From Cytobacillus kochii (lineage in GTDB: Bacteria > Bacillota > Bacilli > Bacillales > Cytobacillaceae): a stretch of 64,000 nucleotides of DNA. A program made the position numbers and the translations under genes. The stretch lies in the NCBI RefSeq assembly GCF_020171845.1, contig NZ_JAIVAM010000009.1:124001-188000 (forward strand). Direction: 5' to 3'. How positions within the stretch are numbered: the stretch's first letter is position 1; each line of letters opens with the position of its first letter. A model generated the notes under the pieces. The model made no database searches, had not been told where the DNA came from, and saw only the letters and a program-made list of their open reading frames with translations. This document shows positions 45,217-54,000 of this stretch, in pieces.

Positions 45217-45947
45217 GAGGATGGTTGATGCAGACAAAAGTAGAGATATTACGGATATTTAGAAATCCTTATTTTGTTTTTTGGTCATTATTTATGCCTA
45301 TCGTTTTTTATTTTGTTTTTACAAATATATTCAATACTGGAATGGGTGACAGTTGGAACAGTCGGTTCTTAATGTCCGTTACTTGTTTTAGTGTGATGGG
45401 GACGAGTATTTTGACGTTGGGCATTCGATTAGTAGAAGAAAAGGCTCATGGTTGGTCCAATTTAATGAGAACAACCCCGCTGAGCTCAAGTGTTTATTTC
45501 TCAGCAAAAATGGTTGGGCAAACGATGATTCACATTTGTTCTGTAGCCATTATTTTTGTTGTTGGTGCGGTAATAAATGGAGTTAATTTGAGCGTTTGGC
45601 AATGGCTGACAAGTGCGTTATGGATATTAATTGGCGCTTTACCTTTTCTCGCTATTGGAACAATTATTGGTGCAATGAACAAGGTGGAGACAGCTGCTGG
45701 AATCAGTAATTTCTTTTATATGGTTTTAGCTTTCATGGGGGGGTTATTTATGCCAATTGAAGTGTTGCCATCTATTTTTAAGTCCATTGCTAAAGCAATT
45801 CCCTCTTATCATTATGGAGCGGGCGTATGGGAGATTACAGAAGGTGGCACCCCTTCTTTGCTGAATATTGCTGTATTAGCAGGATATTTCCTTCTATTTG
45901 TAGTATTAAGTATTTATATTAGAAGAAAGCAAGAAGTGGTGGTGTAA
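45213..45947 (+). CDS. ABC-2 type exporter permease
   Basis: 244 residues with six membrane helices: 'NPYFVFWSLFMPIVFYFVFT', 'SVTCFSVMGTSILTLGIRLV', 'IHICSVAIIFVVGAVING', 'LWILIGALPFLAIGTIIGA', 'FMGGLFMPIEVLPSIF' and 'VLAGYFLLFVVLSIYIRRK'. The loop 'EEKAHGWSNLMRTTPLSSSV' is typical of ABC-2 permeases. It starts 4 bp inside the ATPase gene. YfiMN/LnrMN-type systems use two permeases; only one is present, so a homodimer is likely. Confidence 0.92.
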   Translation: MRGWLMQTKVEILRIFRNPYFVFWSLFMPIVFYFVFTNIFNTGMGDSWNSRFLMSVTCFSVMGTSILTLGIRLVEEKAHGWSNLMRTTPLSSSVYFSAKMVGQTMIHICSVAIIFVVGAVINGVNLSVWQWLTSALWILIGALPFLAIGTIIGAMNKVETAAGISNFFYMVLAFMGGLFMPIEVLPSIFKSIAKAIPSYHYGAGVWEITEGGTPSLLNIAVLAGYFLLFVVLSIYIRRKQEVVV

Positions 45948-45952
45948 GCTTT

Positions 45953-47068
45953 TTGGGTTATAAGATATTTCCTGTCAAATATGGTTTTCTCCCATATGTT
46001 TTTTTGATCTATTTAATGTTTCCGATTGTTGTTTTAATAAATGAAACAGGGGTAAAGGCAGTGGTTGGATGGATGCTTTTATGCCTTTTTTTTCTATCTT
46101 ATAGGAAACTTTTCTTTGATCCACCAATATCCTCTTATATGGGTTGGTTAATACTACAATTGATCATTATTATTATTTTTGCCTATTTTTATCAACCTTC
46201 ATTAGTATTACTCGGGTTCTATTGTGCAAATTTTATCGGGTGGCTGCGTAACTCTAAGATGTTTATCATTAGTATGATTTTATTTGTCATCTCTTCCAGT
46301 TTACCTGTTATTTTACAATATGAAATGTTGAGCGAATACTTTTATCTCGTCGTAATGGTTGTTGTTATGGTTATATCTCCTTTTGGTATTCACTCCATGT
46401 CGACGAAAATGGAGTTAGAAGAAAAATTAAATGAAGCAAACGAACAGATTGAAGTATTAATTAAAAGAGAAGAGAGAATGAGGATAGCTCGGGATTTACA
46501 TGATACACTCGGACATACACTATCTTATATAACATTAAAATCTCAACTCGTAGCAAAAATGACTAAGCATCAAGCAAATCCCCAAGTTGTCACCAAAGAG
46601 GTAAATGAAATCGAGCGGACTTCACGGATTGCCTTAAAACAAGTAAGAGAGTTAGTGGCAGACATGCGAGTTTTAACAATTGCTGAAACGATTAGTGATT
46701 GCAAAGGGATATTAAATTCAGCCAATATTACGCTGGAGGTAACAGGGCTGAATAGATGTGACAATATAACATCAATGATGCAAAATATGATTAGTATGTG
46801 TATAAAAGAAGGAATTACAAATATCGTTAAGCATTCTCGGGCGACTCATTGTGTAATTGGATTATCGCAAAATAACTTAGGGATAGAGGTAACTATTTCA
46901 GACAATGGAGTAGGGTTTAATCGAGACACGAAATTAGGGAATGGTTTAAAAGGCATGTCGGAACGTCTAGAGTTAGTTGAAGGTAGTTTGAAGTTTTTTC
47001 ATTATGAAAGAGGGTTATCTGTCAATGTATTCATTCCAATTGTAGAAAGAAAGTTCGGAGGTGCTTAA
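45953..47068 (+). CDS. Sensor histidine kinase, DesK/NarL-partner type (HisKA_3)
   Basis: 371 residues from a TTG start 5 bp after the permease stop; no ATG is nearby. Residues 1-150 contain about five membrane helices with very short loops and no large sensor domain, an arrangement of intramembrane-sensing kinases. A coiled-coil 'MELEEKLNEANEQIEVLIKR' leads to the H-box 'RIARDLHDTLGHTLSYI' with the phospho-accepting H183. The HATPase_c domain follows ('GITNIVKHSRATHC', 'ISDNGVGF', 'GNGLKGMSERL'). It likely senses a membrane-active compound handled by the ABC exporter. Its response regulator is the next gene. Confidence 0.9.
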   Translation: MGYKIFPVKYGFLPYVFLIYLMFPIVVLINETGVKAVVGWMLLCLFFLSYRKLFFDPPISSYMGWLILQLIIIIIFAYFYQPSLVLLGFYCANFIGWLRNSKMFIISMILFVISSSLPVILQYEMLSEYFYLVVMVVVMVISPFGIHSMSTKMELEEKLNEANEQIEVLIKREERMRIARDLHDTLGHTLSYITLKSQLVAKMTKHQANPQVVTKEVNEIERTSRIALKQVRELVADMRVLTIAETISDCKGILNSANITLEVTGLNRCDNITSMMQNMISMCIKEGITNIVKHSRATHCVIGLSQNNLGIEVTISDNGVGFNRDTKLGNGLKGMSERLELVEGSLKFFHYERGLSVNVFIPIVERKFGGA

Positions 47069-47073
47069 ATGAT

Positions 47074-47676
47074 ATGATAAGAGTTTTAATAGCTGAAGAT
47101 CAGCAGATGTTAAGAGGAGCGTTAAGTACATTATTAAACTATGAGGAAGATATAGAAGTCATAGCGCAAGCGAATAATGGAAAAGAAGCAACAGAATTAA
47201 TTCATCAATTGGCACCAGATGTATGTTTATTAGATATTGAAATGCCTATAAAGAGTGGATTAGATTTAGCAGAGGAAATATTTGAAGCAAAGTCATTATG
47301 TAAAGTTATTATTTTAACAACGTTTGCTAGAACAGGCTATTTTGAACGGGCAATAGGAGCAGGAGTTCACGGATACTTGTTAAAAGATGGACCGAGTGAA
47401 GAATTAGCTGAAGCCATTAGGCGTGTGGTGAATGGTCAGAGAATGTTTTCTCCGGAGCTGGTATTTAATCAATTGAAACAAGATAACCCACTCACTTCCA
47501 GGGAAAAGGAAGTGTTGAAGCTTGTTGCATCGGGTTTAACTTCAAAGGAGGTTTCGGCGCACCTTTTTTTGTCTGCTGGAACGGTGCGCAATTATATGTC
47601 AGAAATCATTAATAAGTTAGAGGCAAAGAATAGGATTGAAGCAATAACTAAAGCAAAGGAGAAAGGTTGGATATAG
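47074..47676 (+). CDS. NarL-family response regulator
   Basis: 200 residues. Receiver domain with acidic pocket 'IAEDQQML' and phospho-acceptor D54 in 'CLLDIEMPIKSG', conserved T/S 'ILTTFARTGYFERAIG', K 'YLLKDGPSEELAEAI'. A LuxR-type helix-turn-helix follows: 'LTSREKEVLKLVASGLTSKE' and 'LSAGTVRNYMSEIINKLEAK'. It follows its kinase by 5 bp and is expected to autoregulate the ABC/TCS operon. B. subtilis DesR and YfiK are relatives. Confidence 0.93.
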   Translation: MIRVLIAEDQQMLRGALSTLLNYEEDIEVIAQANNGKEATELIHQLAPDVCLLDIEMPIKSGLDLAEEIFEAKSLCKVIILTTFARTGYFERAIGAGVHGYLLKDGPSEELAEAIRRVVNGQRMFSPELVFNQLKQDNPLTSREKEVLKLVASGLTSKEVSAHLFLSAGTVRNYMSEIINKLEAKNRIEAITKAKEKGWI

Positions 47677-47680
47677 TGGT

Positions 47681-47935
47681 TTACATAAAAGGTGGAACGC
47701 CCTTACTAAATTCAGTTATTAATGTAGAAATTGATTGTAATTGTTGATCATCCAAGTCAAATGCTACCTTGACTTTATTTTCTAAATCCGATGTGACTCG
47801 TCTTTTACCAACTTCAACAAGTGCGATGAGCGAGAAGCTGCAGCTCACAATTCGAGCGAAGTCTCGTTGTGTCATATTATAACTTTTTCTAATAAATTTT
47901 ATCATATCTTTATTCATATTTTTACTCAAATTCAT
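47681..47935 (-). CDS. Small helix-turn-helix protein (Xre-like)
   Basis: About 84 residues; the start is uncertain between a GTG/ATG pair at 47938/47935 and internal ATGs at M7 and M11. A single HTH: 'MIKFIRKSYNMTQRDFARIV', 'SCSFSLIALVEVGKRRVTS'. The C-terminal helix is acidic. No effector domain. Convergent with the response regulator with only 4 bp between stops. A DNA-binding regulator of unknown target. Confidence 0.7.
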   Translation of the reverse strand: MNLSKNMNKDMIKFIRKSYNMTQRDFARIVSCSFSLIALVEVGKRRVTSDLENKVKVAFDLDDQQLQSISTLITEFSKGVPPFM

Positions 47936-48116
47936 CACCTACTATTATTGCAAATTTAAAATCACGCTCTCTATAAAATTAGCACTTTTTTACGTTGTTT
48001 GTCAAAGTATATTGTTGACAAATAACATTTTACCTGTTAGCGAATGAGTTGTTTCCTCATTGTAAAGATATAGTAGACAACAGTTATCTTCATTCTAATT
48101 GATTGCCAATAATAAT

Positions 48117-48151
48117 AAAAAAAGAGACTGGGATTCATACTTTCCCAGTCT
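48117..48151 (-). terminator. Terminator of cstA
   Basis: AGACTGGGA/TCCCAGTCT 9-bp stem followed on the minus strand by CTCTTTTTTT. Confidence 0.82.
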
Positions 48152-48159
48152 GCTTCAGA

Positions 48160-49590
48160 TTAGACAATTTCTATGTTAGTTGTCTTTTGACTTCGTTGGT
48201 CAATTATTTTCTTAATGTAAATGATTAACACGATGATCGATAAGACTGTCCCAATTGTTAAAGATATTGGATAAGATAATTGCAATCCTTCAGGTGCGTA
48301 AAATATATAAGTAGCAGAGACCCCTGTCATGAACATTGCTGGAATTCCTGTTATAAGGTGCTGCTTATTAGATTTTAGTAGGAAACTTGTTGCTGTCCAA
48401 AGCATGATCGTGGCAGATAATTGGTTGGTCCAACCAACATATCTCCATAAAAAGGAATAATCAATCGTTGCTAAAAGAAATGTCGGGACACCCACTAATA
48501 ATGTGACAAGTAGTACCTGTCCATTCCCTTTAAAGTTCAAGTACTTTGAAATAGTTTCAGAAAGCATCATTCTCGATGAACGTAACGCAGTATCTCCTGT
48601 TGTAATAGGTAGAATAATAACACCAAGTATCGCTAAAATGCCCCCTAATGTACCTAAAAGTGAAATGGAAATTTCATTCACCACTCCTGCTGGCCCTCCG
48701 TTCGCTAAAGCTTCCTGTAAGCCCCCTGTTCCCCCGAAGAAGGTCATTCCTGCTGCTGCCCAAATAAGGGCGATGATTCCTTCGCCAATCATTGCTCCGT
48801 AAAACACTTTTCTTCCATCAGACTCTTTCTTTAATGTTTTTGATACAATTGGACTTTGTGTGGCGTGGAAACCAGATATTGCTCCACATGAAATGGTAAC
48901 CATTAATAGTGGCCAAATCGGCAATTCTTCAGGGTGTAAATTGCTAAAAGTTAAATTTGGAATAGGTTGGCCATTAAATAGTAAAGCGATACCAATGGAC
49001 ACAGCCATAAAGATTAAAATTGCACCGAATATCGGATAAATTCTACCAATAATTTGGTTAATCGGGAGAACCGCTGCAATAATGAAATAAGCAAATACAA
49101 TCATTAAAGATACAGTAAAACTAAGTGGAGTAATAGAAGAAATCAATTGGGCTGGGCTTGCTGTAAAAGCAGCAGCTACCAAAATCATTAATATAATGGA
49201 TAATATATTAATAAAAACCTTCATTCCATTCCCTAGATATCTACCAACGAGATTAGGAAATTGTTCTCCCTTATGTTTGAGTGAAAGCATTCCTGAAAAA
49301 TAATCATGTACAGCTCCAGCGAAAATACAGCCAATAACAATCCATATAAACGCGACGGGCCCGTATAATGCCCCCATTAATGCGCCAAATATCGGACCGG
49401 TGCCGGCAATATTTAATAGTTGAATAAGATTTCCTTTCCACCAGCTCATTGGGACAAAGTCCATGCCGTCTGCCTCCGTATATGCTGGGGTTTTTCTGCT
49501 ATCATCGATACTAAAAACTTTCTCTACGAATTTCGAATAAAACATATATCCAAGAATAAGTAATACAATTGCTACAAGGAATGTTACCAT
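48160..49590 (-). CDS. cstA: Carbon starvation protein CstA-family transporter
   Basis: 476 residues, about 13 membrane helices. Signature segments: 'DFVPMSWWKGNLIQLLNIAG', 'GPIFGALMGALYGPVAFIWI', 'GAVHDYFSGMLSLKHKGEQF' and 'SCGAISGFHATQSPIVSKTL'. CstA proteins import peptides or pyruvate when carbon is scarce. The protein is shorter than the ~700-residue E. coli CstA and similar to the short forms of Firmicutes; the C-terminal CstA extension is missing. The GGAGGCACTTAACT site precedes the ATG. Confidence 0.92.
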   Translation of the reverse strand: MVTFLVAIVLLILGYMFYSKFVEKVFSIDDSRKTPAYTEADGMDFVPMSWWKGNLIQLLNIAGTGPIFGALMGALYGPVAFIWIVIGCIFAGAVHDYFSGMLSLKHKGEQFPNLVGRYLGNGMKVFINILSIILMILVAAAFTASPAQLISSITPLSFTVSLMIVFAYFIIAAVLPINQIIGRIYPIFGAILIFMAVSIGIALLFNGQPIPNLTFSNLHPEELPIWPLLMVTISCGAISGFHATQSPIVSKTLKKESDGRKVFYGAMIGEGIIALIWAAAGMTFFGGTGGLQEALANGGPAGVVNEISISLLGTLGGILAILGVIILPITTGDTALRSSRMMLSETISKYLNFKGNGQVLLVTLLVGVPTFLLATIDYSFLWRYVGWTNQLSATIMLWTATSFLLKSNKQHLITGIPAMFMTGVSATYIFYAPEGLQLSYPISLTIGTVLSIIVLIIYIKKIIDQRSQKTTNIEIV

Positions 49591-49819
49591 AGTTAAGTGC
49601 CTCCTGCTGATGTGAAATATTTCTGAAACTTTGGAATATATGATGTATTGTAAGTGCTTTTTCGCTGTAAAGCAATACTTTTTCAGAAAAATGTTATTTT
49701 TATATAATTTTCTAATAGATGAACTTATTATTGGCTATTATGAACCTCTGAACGGGGCAGAACATAATTTGGTATTATATGTTGTCAGAAGAAAAATAAA
49801 TAAAGGGAGGTAAGTGTTT

Positions 49820-50587
49820 ATGACCATTATTATTCAGTCACAGGAGAAGCCCCCTATTCATTCATTTAGTCCTATACAACAAGATATTTATAGAGCGCTT
49901 GATTCTTCACCACAGCAATTTTTTTATGATTCTGCTTTTGTTTTTGAATTTGAGCTACTATTAAGAGAAAAACTAATTCAAGCCGCTTACCAATTACATG
50001 AAAGTAAAGCAGAGTTCGCTCCATTTGATGTATCAAGATTTAATCCTCAGATTTGGACAAAAACGAAGTACGGTTATGTATTAAAACCATATATATTACC
50101 CTCGGATGCGATAATGGACGTGTTTCATAATAGCCACTTATATGCATTTGAATGTTCTACAGCTATTGTATTGTTATTTTATAAATCAGTATTGGATTCG
50201 ATTTCGATTAGTCGATTTAACACGTTATTTCAAGGTCTTTTAGTTTGGGATTGGAATTATGATCAAGACTTAGGTATAGATACACGGATAGGAAGAGATT
50301 TCATACCAGGAGATGTTGTTTACTTTTATAATCCCGATTTCGAACATCCAATATGGACGGGAGAAAATGCAGTCTATTTAGGTAATGACCGATACTTTGG
50401 ACACGGAGTAGGATTGGAAAGTGAGAGAGGGATGATAGAAGCATTGAATACGCTAAGAAAGCCAGGATCGACACAGGATGCGTATCTTATTTCACAACAT
50501 AGTCGCTTAAGTTACAAATACCTTTCACAATTTGCACGTAGAGTACCACATCAGAATTACGATTCTTCTATTTTCCAATTACTTTAA
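49820..50587 (+). CDS. tgl: Spore coat protein-glutamine gamma-glutamyltransferase Tgl
   Basis: 255 residues from the ATG at 49820 (GGGAGG site, 9 nt). Catalytic cysteine C112 in 'LYAFECSTAIVLLFYKS', Glu182 in 'IWTGENAVYLG' and His195 in 'DRYFGHGVGLE' correspond to C116, E187 and H200 of B. subtilis Tgl. Tgl introduces epsilon-(gamma-glutamyl)lysine cross-links in coat proteins such as GerQ after coat assembly. It is followed on the same strand, 95 bp later, by a MurE paralogue. No clear sigma-K promoter was found. Confidence 0.95.
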   Translation: MTIIIQSQEKPPIHSFSPIQQDIYRALDSSPQQFFYDSAFVFEFELLLREKLIQAAYQLHESKAEFAPFDVSRFNPQIWTKTKYGYVLKPYILPSDAIMDVFHNSHLYAFECSTAIVLLFYKSVLDSISISRFNTLFQGLLVWDWNYDQDLGIDTRIGRDFIPGDVVYFYNPDFEHPIWTGENAVYLGNDRYFGHGVGLESERGMIEALNTLRKPGSTQDAYLISQHSRLSYKYLSQFARRVPHQNYDSSIFQLL

Positions 50588-50682
50588 TAGTAATACTTAA
50601 TATGTCTCATAAAGGCATATTTTTTTTGTTCGTGGGCATACAAAAAATAGTAACTTTATTGGTGCCTTAAGGAGTTTTTTAT

Positions 50683-52125
50683 ATGAAATTAATTGATGTA
50701 TTTAACTTATTACAAACGGACTTAAAAGAAAGTGATCATGAACTAGTGAAAGGTTTAACAACAGATTCAAGGAAAGTAAAAGGAGGATATTTATTTATTG
50801 CCATTTCCGGTTTTGAAAAGGATGGGCATAAATATATAGAAGAAGCAATTAAAAATGGAGCGATTGCTGTGATAGGGGAAAAGCGATTATCGCTCACTGT
50901 TCCATATATTACAGTTCGGGATTCTAGAAAAACATTAGGCATTTTAGCAAGCATATTTTATGCGCACCCCAGCAAAAAACATCGCTTAATTGGGATAACG
51001 GGCACAAATGGTAAAACAACTACAGCTTATCTCATCCACCATCTCCTGAAAGAAGCAGGGTATTCTTGTGGAATGATAGGCACGATAGAAAATAATATTA
51101 ATAACCAAACAAAAAAAGCTAAAAATACAACTCCAGACGCATTAGAACTACAATCTTTATTAGCCGAAAGTAGGGATGATTTTATCATACTAGAAATTTC
51201 ATCCCATGCACTCCATCAACATCGTACAGAAGGATTACAGCTTGATATAGCTATTTTTACAAATTTAACTCATGACCATATGGATTATCATCATACGATT
51301 GAAGAGTATTACAGCGAGAAAAAGAAAATCTTTTCTCTACTAAAAGATGAAGGTGTTGGATTAGTAAACATTGAGGATACATGGGGAGCGAAAATAGCAC
51401 TTGAGCAGGAGCATAATAAAATAAAAACAATTGGTACAACTGGGGATTATGAGTTGCAGCTCATGTTTAAAGATGCAAAATATCAGTTGAAATTATCAAA
51501 TGTTAAAAGAGATACTATTGTAGCAGATTCACCATTACCGGGGAAACATAACCTTTATAATACAGCTATCGCTATTGCTGCTTGTCTTGAATCGGGCATA
51601 TCAAAAGAGGTAATATCGCAAGGATTAATGAATTTTAGAGGAGTACCTGGTAGATGGGAGAGATTTCATAATAAGAAAGGGGCCGTATTTATTATTGATT
51701 ATGCTCATACAGAAGATGCTCTCACCTACCTTCTTCAAACAGCTAAGGAAAATAGAGCAAAAAAAATATATATGGTTTTTGGATTTCGAGGGAAAAGGGA
51801 TAAAAGCAAGAGAGTTAAAATGGTGAAGGTGGCATCTACTTATTGTCGGCAGTTTATCCTGACATCAGATGATATAAATGGGGAGAGTAAAACGGTTGTA
51901 GAAGAAGAGTTAAATAACTTAACAAAACCATTTACAAATGGGGAAGTCATTATGGATCGAACAATGGCTATAAAGAAAATGTGGGAAATAGGAGGAAGTG
52001 GTGATTGGATATTTGTTATTGGGAAGGGGCATGAGAATTACCAAGATATTTTTCACCTTCAAACGAAAAATGACATTGAAACCATCCAATATTTAATAGA
52101 ATGGGAAAAAGGTGAAGATCGTTAA
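50683..52125 (+). CDS. MurE-like Mur ligase, divergent paralogue
   Basis: 480 residues with all three Mur ligase domains: N-terminal UMP-binding ('TTDSRKVKGGYLFIAISGF'), P-loop GTNGKTT at 107-113, 'EISSHAL', 'LTHDHMDYH' and the presumed carbamylated Lys213 ('YYSEKKKIF'), then 'VPGRWERF' and 'DYAHTEDAL'. Two signature loops deviate: the DNPR box that recognises diaminopimelate is TSDDINGES (396-399 are D-D-I-N), and the usual GCGGDRD is 'GFRGKRD' (367-373). GKGHE (447-451) remains. It is located next to tgl, not in the dcw cluster, which strongly suggests it is a second Mur-type ligase with changed amino-acid specificity. Confidence 0.85.
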   Translation: MKLIDVFNLLQTDLKESDHELVKGLTTDSRKVKGGYLFIAISGFEKDGHKYIEEAIKNGAIAVIGEKRLSLTVPYITVRDSRKTLGILASIFYAHPSKKHRLIGITGTNGKTTTAYLIHHLLKEAGYSCGMIGTIENNINNQTKKAKNTTPDALELQSLLAESRDDFIILEISSHALHQHRTEGLQLDIAIFTNLTHDHMDYHHTIEEYYSEKKKIFSLLKDEGVGLVNIEDTWGAKIALEQEHNKIKTIGTTGDYELQLMFKDAKYQLKLSNVKRDTIVADSPLPGKHNLYNTAIAIAACLESGISKEVISQGLMNFRGVPGRWERFHNKKGAVFIIDYAHTEDALTYLLQTAKENRAKKIYMVFGFRGKRDKSKRVKMVKVASTYCRQFILTSDDINGESKTVVEEELNNLTKPFTNGEVIMDRTMAIKKMWEIGGSGDWIFVIGKGHENYQDIFHLQTKNDIETIQYLIEWEKGEDR

Positions 52126-52128
52126 TAT

Positions 52129-52923
52129 TTATTCCTCACTTTGAGCTAATAACGATAAATGATCAGTGACAATTGCGTCAATATCCCAACACCTCACACT
52201 AGCGAATTGTTTTTTAGTATTAATTGTCCAGATAATTGTTCTTAATTGAGCTTGTTTCATTGCGGACATCACTTTTTTGTTTACCATTGTCCACTTCAAA
52301 CTCACATAATTAAATTCCTGCGCTATTCTTTTTATGTCTTTAGTTTGAAGGGGGTAATTGACTAATAAGGCCAATTTCACCGAGGGCATGAGCGTTTTTA
52401 TCTTCCTTAGTGAGTCGAGGTTGAAAGACTGAATTATGATTGAATCAGTAGAATATTGCATCAGTAAAGAATGTAGTAAGCTTTCAATGCCTGGGTTTTT
52501 TTCAGGCTTTTTTAATTCAATTAAAATACCTATCTGATTGTAATATTTATTCAATACATCTTTGAGTAATGGAATTTTTTCACCTTGGAAGGTTTGAGAG
52601 AACCAACTCCCGGCATCAAATTGGCATAACTCTTCATATGTATAATCAGATACTTTACCTGTCCCATTTGTTGTTCGATCAATTGTTGCATCATGTATGA
52701 CAACGATTTGTCGGTCTTTAGTTAACTGGATATCTAATTCAATCATGTCAGCACCTAATTGAAGCGCACGCTCAAAAGCAATCATGGTATTCTCTGGACA
52801 TGTTCCGGCAGCACCTCTATGAGCAATTTTTTGAAAGCTGGGATGAAAGAACTTGTTTTGTTTCTTAAACATTAATGCCAATTTAGCATTAATCGTATGA
52901 TAAGCTCTTCTCACTTGTCTCAT
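52129..52923 (-). CDS. Glycerophosphodiester phosphodiesterase
   Basis: 264 residues. GDPD TIM barrel: 'KIAHRGAAGTCPENTMIAFE' with the HRG and ENT catalytic residues, 'ADMIELDIQLTKDRQIVVIH' with ExD, HD of 'IHDATIDRTTNGTG', and 'IIQSFNLDSL', 'LKWTMVNKKVM' and 'IIWTINTKKQF' toward the C-terminus. Hydrolyses glycerophosphodiesters to glycerol-3-phosphate. No signal peptide is visible, only a basic N-terminus. Convergent with the MurE-like gene (3 bp between stops). Confidence 0.92.
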   Translation of the reverse strand: MRQVRRAYHTINAKLALMFKKQNKFFHPSFQKIAHRGAAGTCPENTMIAFERALQLGADMIELDIQLTKDRQIVVIHDATIDRTTNGTGKVSDYTYEELCQFDAGSWFSQTFQGEKIPLLKDVLNKYYNQIGILIELKKPEKNPGIESLLHSLLMQYSTDSIIIQSFNLDSLRKIKTLMPSVKLALLVNYPLQTKDIKRIAQEFNYVSLKWTMVNKKVMSAMKQAQLRTIIWTINTKKQFASVRCWDIDAIVTDHLSLLAQSEE

Positions 52924-52979
52924 TCTGATGCCCCTTTCTCATGATTTTTGCTTATCGTAAATGACGATGACACCTGTTG

Positions 52980-53279
52980 TCAATCCCAGTCCTCATATTT
53001 AATTTTACCACCAGTCAATGCGATTGTTTGATGTTCCCCTTGATATATTAGCTTACCATCCTTCTTTACTACTAATTTTTCATAGGTAAACACTTTTTGC
53101 CCTGAAGGTAGTTGAACAACAATTTTCTCGCCATAATCAGTCTTAGGTGCTTCAATAACAATGATACTTCTACTATAAAAGTAAAGTGATGTAATAGCAG
53201 TAATCATAAGTGCTATGAGAAGAATCAGTATTTTATCTAAATTAAAATGTTGCTTTCTATTCCTTTCTTGACGTGTCAA
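52980..53279 (-). CDS. Membrane-anchored protein of unknown function
   Basis: 99 residues from a TTG at 53279 with GGAGGG at 6-nt spacing. A longer in-frame extension upstream has no initiation signal. A basic N-terminus ('LTRQERNRKQH') is followed by a helix 'ILILLIALMITAITSLYFYS' and an extracytoplasmic domain of beta strands: 'EKIVVQLPSGQKVFTYEKLV', 'DGKLIYQGEHQTIALTGGKI'. N-in topology. I do not recognise the family. Confidence 0.65.
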   Translation of the reverse strand: MTRQERNRKQHFNLDKILILLIALMITAITSLYFYSRSIIVIEAPKTDYGEKIVVQLPSGQKVFTYEKLVVKKDGKLIYQGEHQTIALTGGKIKYEDWD

Positions 53280-53449
53280 ACCGTTCCCTCCTATTCTATA
53301 TTCAACATATTCAGATGGAAGAAAATCATGACAAATAATGAAAAATTTGAAACCAATCGCCCGCTCATTCGTATGTATGTTACAACCTATTTTTTTTACG
53401 AGGGGGAGTGTGAATTTGTGTGAAAGAAAGGAAAGTATAGAAAACAAGG

Positions 53450-53986
53450 ATGATGATGATGGAAGTTTTTTTAAACCTATCCGTTGAAACACTGTATTTG
53501 TATGCGTTGATTATCTCAGGAGTACTAATTATTCTTTTATTCTTTTTTGGGGATGTATTAGGTGGAATAGAGGAGGCTAGCCCTTTTCTTAATCCAATAT
53601 TAATACTTGCCTTTATCGTCTTTTTATCAGCAAGTGGTTATTTATTTGAAGTATTAACTTCGTTGAATAGTATTCCCATTGCATTAATCTCTGTAATTAT
53701 TGCCTTTATTTTTTCCGTACTATTAAATGTGTTTATACTTGTTCCAATGTCATCTGCTGAAGAATCGCTTGTCTATTCAGAAGACTCGTTAAGGGGACGG
53801 GTAGGAGTTATTATCATACCAATCCCAGAAAAGGGCTATGGTGAAGTATTGATTGAGAGCTATTCAGGTAGAATTTCTAAAACAGCTGAAAGCCTTAATG
53901 GGCAGGCAATCGCTAATGGCGAAAAAGTATTAGTCATTGAGGTAAAAGAAAGTCGAGTCATTGTTACGACACATGAACAGATATAA
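53450..53986 (+). CDS. yuaF: NfeD-like membrane protein YuaF
   Basis: 178 residues. The start is one of four consecutive ATGs (53450, 53453, 53456, 53459), with AAGG just upstream. Three or four helices ('LYALIISGVLIILLFFFGDV', 'FLNPILILAFIVFLSASGYL', 'ALISVIIAFIFSVLLNVFIL') precede a C-terminal OB-fold NfeD domain ('SLRGRVGVIIIPIPEKGYGE', 'VLVIEVKESRVIVTTHEQI'). In B. subtilis YuaF works with the flotillin FloT (YuaG) in functional membrane microdomains. It is 14 bp upstream of floT. Confidence 0.9.
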   Translation: MMMMEVFLNLSVETLYLYALIISGVLIILLFFFGDVLGGIEEASPFLNPILILAFIVFLSASGYLFEVLTSLNSIPIALISVIIAFIFSVLLNVFILVPMSSAEESLVYSEDSLRGRVGVIIIPIPEKGYGEVLIESYSGRISKTAESLNGQAIANGEKVLVIEVKESRVIVTTHEQI

Positions 53987-54000
53987 AGGAGGAGAAACCT

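Noticed and set aside
49600-49680. CcpA (cre) site upstream of cstA
   Set aside because: The best candidate (TTGTAAGTGCTTTTTC) lacks the central CG and the closing CA of the consensus.
49631-49813. 60-codon plus-strand gene upstream of tgl
   Set aside because: No ribosome site; composition is that of AT-rich noncoding DNA, and the end overlaps the tgl ribosome site.
53280-53492. Long form of the membrane-anchored protein at 52980
   Set aside because: The extension has no ribosome site and covers the region needed for the yuaF promoter; TTG at 53279 has GGAGGG at 6 nt.
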